Shown here: positions 17,211 through 24,601 of the stretch, piece after piece
How the letters are laid out: the number at the start of each line of letters is the position of its first letter
Numbering within the stretch: position 1 is the first letter of the stretch
DNA from: Streptacidiphilus fuscans
GTDB taxonomy: Bacteria > Actinomycetota > Actinomycetes > Streptomycetales > Streptomycetaceae
Direction of reading: 5' to 3'
Assembly (NCBI RefSeq): GCF_015690355.1
Contig: NZ_JADPRT010000020.1
Location: forward strand, 1-64,000
DNA length: 64,000 nt
Position numbers and translations under genes: made by a program
The notes under the pieces: model-generated
Databases searched by the model: none
What the model saw: only the letters and a program-made list of their open reading frames with translations
Told to the model about the DNA's origin: nothing

Positions 17211-19214
17211 ATGACGGGGTACGGCAACGCACAGCCAGCGCGGCGAGGCCCAGGCGGGCCTGGCGGACCGTCCGGGCCCGGGGGTCCCGGCGCGGGTTCC
17301 GGCCGGACGACGGGGCAGGGCCTCGGTCCGGGACTGGTCCGCGGCATCGTCTTCAGTGCCATGGCCGCGAGTTGGGCGATCGTCGCGATGGGCGCGGTCG
17401 GCGCGCTCGGAGTGCACCTGCTCGGGCTCGACAAGAGCGCCAACCTGGGGTCCGTCACCGCCGTCCTGGTGTCCATGGCGGTCGGCGGAAAGGTCAACCC
17501 CACAGGTGACGTGTCCGTCTTCGGACTTGACGCGGCGGCGGCCCAGGGCGCGATCGACATCCTGCCGCTGGGCCTGACCGTCGTCGGCGCGGTGGTGCTC
17601 GGCTGGCTGTTCACCGCCCAGCTGCGGCGGATCGCCGCGCCCACCCCGGCCGACCTGCTCGCGCGCGCGGCCGGGGCCGTGGTGGCGTTCCTGGTCCTGC
17701 TCACGGTGGTCGCGTGGTCGGGCGACGGCTCCGTCGCGCTGAACCTCGGTGGCGGGGGCGGTGGTTCCTCCGGCGGCACGACGGGCGGTTCGAGCGGCGG
17801 CGCCGGCGGCGGCACGGGCGGTTCCGACGGCGGGATCGGCGGCGCGCTGGGCGGGCTGCTCGGCAACTCCGTCCACTCCGGCGTGCACGCGGGCGCGCAA
17901 GCGGGCAGCGGTAGTGGTGGCAGTGGTGGTGATGGCGGGTTGGGCGGTCTGCTCGGCGGCATCCTCGGGAGCAACAGCCAGCAGACGGTGGGCTTCAAGG
18001 TCGACCTGCTGCCGACGCTCGGCTTCGGGCTGCTGTGGGTGGTGCTGGTGCTCGCCTTCGCGTGCGTCGCGGCCCGACGCGTGCCGCTGCCCGCCGCCTG
18101 GAGTGGCCTGACCCGGACCGTACGCCCGGTCGCATCCGCGATCACCACGATCTACCTCGGCACGGTCGCCGTCGGCACCGTCGCGGGTGTGATCGTCGGC
18201 CTCACCGGCAACGGCGGCGCGAAGACCATCGGGGGCGCGTTGCTGGCCGCGCCCAACGGCATCTATCTGGCGATCGCGCTGGGCATGGGCATCCCCCTCA
18301 ACGGCCAGGCGAGCGGTCCGCTGACCCACTTCCTGCCGTCCCCCGTCAACCAGTTGCTGGCGGGCGGCCAGGGCAAGACCATCACCGTCTCGTCGCTGGC
18401 CTCGCTGGACGGCAGGGTCTGGCTGCTGCCGGTGGGCGTGGTGCTGACCCTCTTCGCCGTCGGCGTCTACGCGGCGGTGCGCACCCCGCGTCCGGCGACC
18501 GGCTGGTCGGGGGCTGGCGGGTCGGGGGCTGGCGATTCCCGGGCTGGCGGATCCGAGTCGATCGGCTCCGAGGTGGGCGGCGCGGCGCTGCGCCTCGGCG
18601 TGGGGCTGGCGGTGGTCACGCCGGTGTTGCTGATGCTGGCCGACGTCTCGGTCAACGCGAACCTGTCGGTCTTCGGCTTCGACGCGGCGGGCGCCGGGCT
18701 GAGCGTGACGGGCAATCTGCTGCTGGCGGTGGTGCTCGGCCTGGTCGAGGGCGCGGTCTTCGGCGCGGCGGGCGCGGCCGTGGTCCGCCGCTTCGCGAGC
18801 GCGAAGCGTGTCGCGGCGGTGGGGGGCAGCGTGGTGGACGGCAGCGTGGCGGGAGCGGGAGCGGCTCCTGTGGACGGCGGGTTCGTCCCGGCTCCGGGCA
18901 CGGGTTACCCCGCTGCGCCGCCCGCTCCGCCGATGGCTTCGCCGCCTGCACCCGGCTCGGGGGCCGGCTACGGCGGGCATGGCGGATACGGCGGCGGTTA
19001 CGGCGGGCTGCCGCAGAGCGCGCCCCCTGCGCAGCCGCCCGCGCCGGGCGGCGGCAACCCGTATGCGAGCGCGAACCCCGGCCCCGCCGGGCCTCCCCCG
19101 GCGCCAGGCCAACCGCCGCGCCCCGCCCCCGGCGGCAACCCCTACGGCGGCCTCCCGCAGGACCCCGGCAGCGCCGGTCCGCAGCAACCGCCGTCGGAGA
19201 ACCCGTACCGGTAG
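17211..19214 (+). CDS. Streptophobe-like integral membrane protein
   Basis: 667-residue membrane protein with a Gly/Pro-rich cytoplasmic N-terminus and about ten hydrophobic helices. Long Gly/Ser-rich loops lie near 175-250, and the tail is rich in Pro, Gly and Tyr. Overall it resembles the Streptomyces streptophobe family, named for its hydrophobicity; the function is unknown. Duplicated phrases such as SVFGLDA and SVFGFDAAG suggest an internal repeat of the membrane unit. The ATG at 17211 was chosen over one seven codons upstream; neither has a strong ribosome-binding site. The gene is divergent from the FHA-ABC gene, which may point to a shared envelope role. Confidence 0.75.
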   Translation: MTGYGNAQPARRGPGGPGGPSGPGGPGAGSGRTTGQGLGPGLVRGIVFSAMAASWAIVAMGAVGALGVHLLGLDKSANLGSVTAVLVSMAVGGKVNPTGDVSVFGLDAAAAQGAIDILPLGLTVVGAVVLGWLFTAQLRRIAAPTPADLLARAAGAVVAFLVLLTVVAWSGDGSVALNLGGGGGGSSGGTTGGSSGGAGGGTGGSDGGIGGALGGLLGNSVHSGVHAGAQAGSGSGGSGGDGGLGGLLGGILGSNSQQTVGFKVDLLPTLGFGLLWVVLVLAFACVAARRVPLPAAWSGLTRTVRPVASAITTIYLGTVAVGTVAGVIVGLTGNGGAKTIGGALLAAPNGIYLAIALGMGIPLNGQASGPLTHFLPSPVNQLLAGGQGKTITVSSLASLDGRVWLLPVGVVLTLFAVGVYAAVRTPRPATGWSGAGGSGAGDSRAGGSESIGSEVGGAALRLGVGLAVVTPVLLMLADVSVNANLSVFGFDAAGAGLSVTGNLLLAVVLGLVEGAVFGAAGAAVVRRFASAKRVAAVGGSVVDGSVAGAGAAPVDGGFVPAPGTGYPAAPPAPPMASPPAPGSGAGYGGHGGYGGGYGGLPQSAPPAQPPAPGGGNPYASANPGPAGPPPAPGQPPRPAPGGNPYGGLPQDPGSAGPQQPPSENPYR

Positions 19215-19290
19215 GCCGCCGAGACTCCGGCCCGAGTCTCCCGCAGGCCCTGCCTCGTTGTTCGACGCGGCACGCAACTACGCTGGGCGC

Positions 19291-20751
19291 GTGCCGCGTC
19301 GACTGCTGAGCGTACGGACCGCCGGGACCGCCCGGATCAACACGGAACTCGCCGCCCTGAGGGCCCGGCTTGAGCTTCCGGACGGCTGGTCGGACGCCGT
19401 GCTCGCCGAGGTGGCCGCCGCCTCGGCCGCCCCCGTCCTGCCCGAGTTCGACGCGACGGACCTGCCGCTCTTCACCGTCGACCCGCCCGAGTCGCGCGAT
19501 CTGGACCAGGCGATGTACCTGGAGCGCCGTCCCGGCGGCGGCTACCGCGTCCACTACGCGATCGCCGACGTCAGCGCCTTCGTCCGGCCCGGCGGCGCGA
19601 TAGACGCCGAGGCTCGGCGACGGGTCGAGACGCTCTACTTCCCCGACGTCCGGGTCCCTCTGCATCCGCCGCAGCTCTCCGAGGGCGCGGCCAGCCTGCT
19701 CCCCGGCCAGGACGCCCCGGCACTGCTCTGGCAGCTGGATCTGGACGCGGACGGCGAACTGCGCGAGACCCGGCTGCGCCGCGCACTGGTCCGCAGCCGG
19801 GCCAAGCTGAACTACGCGGGCGTCCAGAAGGCTCTCGACACCGGCACCGCAGAGGAACCGCTCGCCCTGCTCGGCGTCATCGGCCCGCTGCGCGAGGAGC
19901 GGGAGCGTGCCCGTGGCGGGATCAGCCTGCCGATCCCCGAGCAGGAGGTCGAGGAGATCCCCGGCGACGGCTACACCCTCGCCTACCGCGCGCCGCTCCC
20001 CTCCGACGGCTGGAACGCGCAGATCTCGCTGCTGACCGGGATGGCCGCGGCCGGTCTGATGCTCGAAGGCGGCGTCGGCATCCTGCGCACCCTCCCGGGC
20101 GCGCCACCCAACGCGTTCGAGAAGCTGCACCGGATCGCCCAGGCGCTGCACGTGGACTGGCCGATGGACCTCCCCTACCCGCAGCTGATCCGCTCGCTCG
20201 ATCCGCAGCTCCCGGCGCATGCCGCGTTCCTCAACGAATGCACCGGCCTGCTGCGCGGCGCGGGGTACACCGCCTTCGACGTCCCCGGTGGCGGCGTCGC
20301 CCCCGGGAGCCCGGCGCACGCGGCTGTCGCCGCGCCGTACGCGCACTGCACCGCTCCGCTGCGACGGCTCGTCGACCGCTTCGCGGGAGAGGTGTGCGTG
20401 GCGTTGACGGCCGGTCAGGAGCCCCCGACGTGGGTACGGGAGGCGCTGCCGACCCTGCCCGCGCTGATGGCGTCCGGCGACCGCCGCGCCCACGAGGTCG
20501 AGCGCGCTTGCGTGGACCTGGTCGAGGCCGCACTGCTGACGGGCCGTGAGGGCGAGCTCTTCGACGGCATCGTCATCGACGTCGACGAGCGCCACCCGGT
20601 GCGCGGCACCGTCCAGCTCTGCGACCCTGCGGTGCGCGCCCCCCTGACCGACGACAACGGCCACGGCCCGCTGCCGCTGGGCGCGGAGATCCGGGTCCGC
20701 CTCACCTCCGTCGAGCTCTCCCACCCGGCACTCCGTTTCGTCACGGCCTGA
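19291..20751 (+). CDS. RNB-domain ribonuclease (RNase II/R family)
   Basis: 486-residue exoribonuclease-like protein built around an RNB catalytic domain (about 60-370). The hallmark PPESRDLDQAM carries the metal-binding aspartates. YAIADVSAFV and LYFPDVRVPLHP are typical adjoining segments, and HCTAPLRRLVDR matches the conserved end of the RNB domain. The N-terminal cold-shock domains of RNase R are absent and the C-terminus is short, so it belongs to the compact actinobacterial class. The GTG at 19291 starts the conserved region. It likely degrades RNA 3' to 5'. It stands 76 bp after the streptophobe-like gene. Confidence 0.9.
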   Translation: MPRRLLSVRTAGTARINTELAALRARLELPDGWSDAVLAEVAAASAAPVLPEFDATDLPLFTVDPPESRDLDQAMYLERRPGGGYRVHYAIADVSAFVRPGGAIDAEARRRVETLYFPDVRVPLHPPQLSEGAASLLPGQDAPALLWQLDLDADGELRETRLRRALVRSRAKLNYAGVQKALDTGTAEEPLALLGVIGPLREERERARGGISLPIPEQEVEEIPGDGYTLAYRAPLPSDGWNAQISLLTGMAAAGLMLEGGVGILRTLPGAPPNAFEKLHRIAQALHVDWPMDLPYPQLIRSLDPQLPAHAAFLNECTGLLRGAGYTAFDVPGGGVAPGSPAHAAVAAPYAHCTAPLRRLVDRFAGEVCVALTAGQEPPTWVREALPTLPALMASGDRRAHEVERACVDLVEAALLTGREGELFDGIVIDVDERHPVRGTVQLCDPAVRAPLTDDNGHGPLPLGAEIRVRLTSVELSHPALRFVTA

Positions 20752-20968
20752 GCCGTGTGACGACTGTCGCGGTGGTTTGGGGCTGTCGCGGCAGTTGGGG
20801 GCGTTTGGGCGTCGGTTGGGCGTGTGTTCGGTGCTGACGAGGTGAAACCGCAGCACAGAGGGCCTGCGCCCTTGTACAGTCCAGCTCCGGGGCCACACGA
20901 AGACTCTCCGTATGTGTTCCGATGCCTTCCCTTCCTTCTTACGGCTCCTTGAGGACTAGAGGTCTGTC

Positions 20969-22993
20969 GTGCCCGCGTCGACCGACGAGCAGCAGCAACA
21001 ACCCCCGCACCCTGACCCCCTTCCGGCAGCGCCCGATCCCGCCCCGGAGACGCGGGAGACGCCGGAGGCACCGGAGGCCGCCGAGGCGGAGGCGGACGTC
21101 GACGTGGAAGCGGACGTCGAGGCGGAAACCGAGGGGGAGGCGGACGCGGACGTCGAGCCGGCGGCGGAGCCTCAGCGCGATGAGGCAGACGATCCGGACG
21201 ACTCGGATGGGTCGGAAGAGCCTGGTGAGTCGGCAGCTTCGGACGAGGCGGAGCCCGATGGCCTGGCTGAGCAGGATGACCCCGGCATCGATGCTGAGGT
21301 CGCCGATAGGGACTCCGACGGCGATTCCGAGACAGATGCCGACGCCGACAATGATGGTGAGGTCGACGCCGAATCAGAACTCACGGCCGATCCTGAAGCA
21401 GATGCCGGTGCTGCGGCTCCCGACACGGCTTCCGAGTCAGAGTCCGAGACCACAGCCGAGGCCCCGGTTACGTCCATGCCCGCGCCTGCGACTGCGCCCG
21501 TGCCTGCGGGCACGGCTGCCGTTGTGCCTACCGCTACCGCTGCGGCTCCACCGCCGCCTGCGCCTCCGGCCGTCGCCGCAGAGGCTCCCGCACCGGTCGC
21601 GTTCGGCGGGCTCACCCCGATCCCTGACGTCACCGGAATGGTCAGCGCGCCGTCGCGCTTCCCGAGGTTGCGGGCGACGTCCGACCGGATCGGGCAGAAC
21701 GTCCGCGACGTACGACTTTCGGTGGCCGATCGCCTGGCCGACACCGGCCTCGGCACAGTCGTCAACCGCTGCCGGGACGTGCTCGCCGAGCGGCGCAGCG
21801 TCCGGATCGCGACCGTGGGCGGCGCGGGCGTCATCGCCGTTGCCGTCGTGCTGGCTGTGACGCTCGGGTCCGGTCCGTCGACCTCGTCGGCCGCGGACTC
21901 CGCCGTCGGCACGGACGGACATCCGACCGTGGCCGCGCCCGCCGTGCCACACCTGAGCCTGACGGTCCCCGACACGTTCACCGTGCCCGGACACCTTGCC
22001 CTGGCGTGGCCCTCCTCCGGCCAGGCCGCCATCGCGGTCCCCGGTGTCGGGCTGCTGGGGAGCAGCGGTCCGGTAGGTACCGCGCAGCCGATCGCGTCCG
22101 TGACCAAGACGATGACGGCCTATCTGATCCTCAAGGACCACCCGCTGGCCCCCGGCCAGTCCGGCCCGGTCCTCACGATCAGCGCCGCCGAGGCCGCGGC
22201 GCTTCCCGGAGAGGAGGCGCTGAACCAGTCCCTCGTGCCGGTCCGGACGGGCGAGCGGTTCACCGAGCGGCAGGCGCTGCAGGCGCTGATGCTCGCCTCC
22301 GCGGACAACATGGCCGAGATACTGGCCGCCTGGGACGCGGGCAGCGAGAGCCGCTTCGTGACCCGGATGAACGCCATGGCGGCGACCCTGGGCATGACCC
22401 ATACCCGTTTCAGCCAGCCCTCCGGCTATCTCGGCACCTCGGTCTCGACCGCCACCGACCTGGTCAAGCTCGGCGAGGCCGCGATCACCGACCCGTTCTT
22501 CGCCGACCTCGTCGACGAGACCTCCGCCACCATCCCCGGTGGCACGATCCGCAACTACAACGCGCTGCTCGGCCAGGACGGCGTCGACGGCATCAAGACG
22601 GGGTCGACGTACTGGGCGGGCGGCTGTCTGCTCTTCTCGGCCCACACCCGCGTCGCCGGTCACGAGATCACGCTGGTCGGCGCGGTCCTGGGGCAGCCCG
22701 GCAACATCAGCACCATGCTGCCCAGCGTCTTCGCCGCCACGGCACGCCTGCTGCACAGCGCCGACCAGGCTCTGGAGCAGGTCACCGTCGTCGGTCAGGC
22801 CCGGGCCGTCGCGGAACTCTCCGGCTCGGGCGATGCCACCCGGCTCCTCCACCCGTCGCACGCCGTGACGATGGTCGGCTGGCCGGGTCTGCAGCTCACC
22901 CTGCGCGCCACCGGGTCCGCCGCCAACCCCGCACTGGAGACGCTTACGCCCGACGGCCGGATCACGGACGCCACGCCGCTGGTCTCCGGCTGA
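20969..22993 (+). CDS. D-alanyl-D-alanine carboxypeptidase (peptidase S11) with acidic N-terminal tail
   Basis: 674-residue membrane-anchored penicillin-binding protein that trims peptidoglycan stem peptides. Residues about 15-170 are an extreme Glu/Asp/Ala-rich disordered stretch, followed by Pro/Ala-rich sequence. One transmembrane helix lies near 275-300. The extracellular S11 domain carries SVTK (Ser 377, Lys 380), SADN (from 444) and KTGS (from 543). The GTG start follows AGAGG. Most family members have a plain signal peptide, so the long acidic cytoplasmic tail is unusual for the fold, though actinomycete homologues can have it. The gene lies just upstream of the RNase P RNA gene on the same strand. 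Confidence 0.92.
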   Translation: MPASTDEQQQQPPHPDPLPAAPDPAPETRETPEAPEAAEAEADVDVEADVEAETEGEADADVEPAAEPQRDEADDPDDSDGSEEPGESAASDEAEPDGLAEQDDPGIDAEVADRDSDGDSETDADADNDGEVDAESELTADPEADAGAAAPDTASESESETTAEAPVTSMPAPATAPVPAGTAAVVPTATAAAPPPPAPPAVAAEAPAPVAFGGLTPIPDVTGMVSAPSRFPRLRATSDRIGQNVRDVRLSVADRLADTGLGTVVNRCRDVLAERRSVRIATVGGAGVIAVAVVLAVTLGSGPSTSSAADSAVGTDGHPTVAAPAVPHLSLTVPDTFTVPGHLALAWPSSGQAAIAVPGVGLLGSSGPVGTAQPIASVTKTMTAYLILKDHPLAPGQSGPVLTISAAEAAALPGEEALNQSLVPVRTGERFTERQALQALMLASADNMAEILAAWDAGSESRFVTRMNAMAATLGMTHTRFSQPSGYLGTSVSTATDLVKLGEAAITDPFFADLVDETSATIPGGTIRNYNALLGQDGVDGIKTGSTYWAGGCLLFSAHTRVAGHEITLVGAVLGQPGNISTMLPSVFAATARLLHSADQALEQVTVVGQARAVAELSGSGDATRLLHPSHAVTMVGWPGLQLTLRATGSAANPALETLTPDGRITDATPLVSG

Positions 22994-23038
22994 GCTCGGG
23001 ACGGGAGGGGTCCGGCCGCCCGCTACCATGGTCACCAC

Positions 23039-23450
23039 GGCGGACGAGCCGGCCGGGCGGTCGCGTCGGGTCCCTCAAGGGATCCGCCGAGGAACGTCCG
23101 GGCTCCACAGGGCAGGGTGGTGGCTAACGGCCACCCGGGGTGACCCGCGGGACAGTGCCACAGAAAGCAGACCGCCGGGCGCTTCGGCGCTCGGTAAGGG
23201 TGAAACGGTGGTGTAAGAGACCACCAGCGTCCAGGGTGACCTGGACGGCTCGGTAAACCCCACCTGGAGCAAGGTCAAGATGGGCATCGGCTTCGATGCC
23301 CTGCGCTGACGCCTGAGGGCTGCCCGCCCGAGTCAGCGGGTAGACCGCTTGAGGCGGCCGGCAACGGTCGCCGTAGATGGATGACCGCCTCCCGCGGCCC
23401 GGCAACGGACCGCGGAGACAGAACCCGGCGTACAGGCCGACTCGTCCGCC
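23039..23450 (+). ncRNA. rnpB: RNase P RNA (class A)
   Basis: The catalytic RNA of ribonuclease P is recognised by its conserved core. GAGGAACGTCCGGGCTCC lies near 23089 and ACAGAAA-GCAGACCGCC near 23160. GGTAAGGGTGAAACGGTGG lies near 23193, TAAACCCCACCTGGAGCAA near 23254 and ACAGAACCCGGCGTACAGG near 23418. The ends pair with each other (GGCGGACGAGCC with CGACTCGTCCGCC), which sets the borders to within a few bases. A -10-like TACCAT at 23024-23029 fits a start near 23037. A strong terminator follows. Confidence 0.97.
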
Positions 23451-23462
23451 GCCTGAGACCGC

Positions 23463-23498
23463 AGAGGCCCCACCGGAGACAATTCCGGTGGGGCCTCT
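23463..23498. terminator. Terminator between rnpB and ohr
   Basis: A perfect 15-bp stem (AGAGGCCCCACCGGA and its complement) with the 6-base loop GACAAT, followed on the plus strand by GAGTCTTT. It ends rnpB and, on the other strand, the convergent ohr gene. Confidence 0.88.
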
Positions 23499-23518
23499 GA
23501 GTCTTTCGGGAGCCGTGC

Positions 23519-23929
23519 CTACTCGACGACGAGCTCGACCGGGATGTTGCCGCGGGTCGCGCGGGAGTACGGGCAGACCTCGTGGGCCTGCTTGACCAGC
23601 TGAAGGCCGGCCTCGTTGTCGAGGGAGGCCGGCAGTTCGACGCGCAGGGTGACCGCGAGGGCGAAGCCGGCGTCGTCCTTGCCGATGGTGACCTCGGCGG
23701 TCACCGAGACCTCGCTGGTGTCGGCCTTGGCCTGGCGGCCGACGACGCCGAGGGCGCTGGCGAAGCAGGCGGCGTAACCGGCGGCGAACAGCTGCTCCGG
23801 GTTGGTGCCCTGCCCGCTGCCACCGAGCGCCGGGGGCATGGCCAGGGCGAGGTCGAGCTGCCCGTCGGAGCTGACCGCACGTCCCTCGCGTCCGTTGGCG
23901 GTCGCTGCGGCGGTGTAGAGCGCGTCCAT
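23519..23929 (-). CDS. ohr: Organic hydroperoxide resistance protein (Ohr)
   Basis: 136-residue Ohr/OsmC-family thiol peroxidase that reduces organic hydroperoxides in the cytoplasm. The two redox cysteines are Cys 55 (GYAACFASA) and Cys 119 (HEVCPYSRATRGN). Start ATG 23929 (MDALYTAAATANG) matches family N-termini; a longer in-frame start would add an unrelated 22 residues. The gene is divergent from an OhrR-type MarR regulator, with a palindromic operator between them. This is the standard peroxide-inducible arrangement. Confidence 0.95.
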   Translation of the reverse strand: MDALYTAAATANGREGRAVSSDGQLDLALAMPPALGGSGQGTNPEQLFAAGYAACFASALGVVGRQAKADTSEVSVTAEVTIGKDDAGFALAVTLRVELPASLDNEAGLQLVKQAHEVCPYSRATRGNIPVELVVE

Positions 23930-23992
23930 GGAACTTCGATCCCTTCGTCGGTCGGTTCGCTGGTGGAACCTGACACTCAGAAGTAGAGCACG

Positions 23993-24016
23993 CAATTAAG
24001 TTGTGCGCAACTAAGC
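23993..24016. promoter_or_regulatory. Putative OhrR operator
   Basis: The divergent ohr/ohrR interval holds ATTAAGTTGTGCGCAACTAA, an inverted repeat of TTAAGTTG and CAACTAA around TGCG. It lies 22 bases before the ohrR start. Its place, A/T-rich half-sites and length match OhrR sites of other bacteria, so autoregulation and control of ohr are likely. Confidence 0.72.
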
Positions 24017-24038
24017 TGCTCGCAGTTATCCTGACGTC

Positions 24039-24533
24039 ATGGCCACCACCGCGCTGCCGGCTCTGCCCGACATCCCCGACGAGGAACTGCTCCGCCTGGA
24101 CCGCCAGGTCTGCTTCTCGCTGAACGCTGCTTCGCGTGCCTTCGGGGGCGTGTACCGGGTGGTCCTGCAGGAACTCGGGCTCACCTACCCGCAGTACCTG
24201 GTGATGCTGGTGCTGTGGGAGCACGGACCGCTGCCGGTCAAGCAGATCGGCAGCTACCTCCGACTGGACTCCGGCACGCTGTCGCCGCTGCTCAAGCGCC
24301 TGGAGGCGGCCGGACACGTCCGCCGTGAGCGCAGCGCGGAGGACGAGCGCTCGGTGACGGTCCACCTCACCGACTCCGGGACCGCCATGCGCGAGCAGGC
24401 GCTGAACGTCCCGCGCCGGATCTTCGCCGCGACCGGGCTGTCACTGGACGAGGTCACGGCGCTGCAGTCCCTCCTGAACCGGGTCACCGCCCGTCTGGAC
24501 TCCGGCGACCCCGCGGTCGACTGCACCGGCTGA
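24039..24533 (+). CDS. ohrR: MarR-family organic-peroxide sensor OhrR
   Basis: 164-residue MarR regulator. The peroxide-sensing cysteine is Cys 25 in RQVCFSLNAASRA, as in OhrR proteins. The winged helix spans about 55-125 (LGLTYPQYLVMLVLWEHG, LRLDSGTLSPLLKRLEA and the wing EDERSVTV). Oxidation of the cysteine by organic hydroperoxide releases DNA and permits ohr expression. The ATG has no clear ribosome-binding site and a TTATCC lies about 8 bases before it, so the mRNA may be leaderless. It is paired with divergent ohr. Confidence 0.93.
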   Translation: MATTALPALPDIPDEELLRLDRQVCFSLNAASRAFGGVYRVVLQELGLTYPQYLVMLVLWEHGPLPVKQIGSYLRLDSGTLSPLLKRLEAAGHVRRERSAEDERSVTVHLTDSGTAMREQALNVPRRIFAATGLSLDEVTALQSLLNRVTARLDSGDPAVDCTG

Positions 24534-24601
24534 TCCGCTCCGCGGGGCAGGGGTTACGTTGGGCGGCGACGTGTCGGAAGGGTGGAGTTCCCCGTTGACG
24601 A

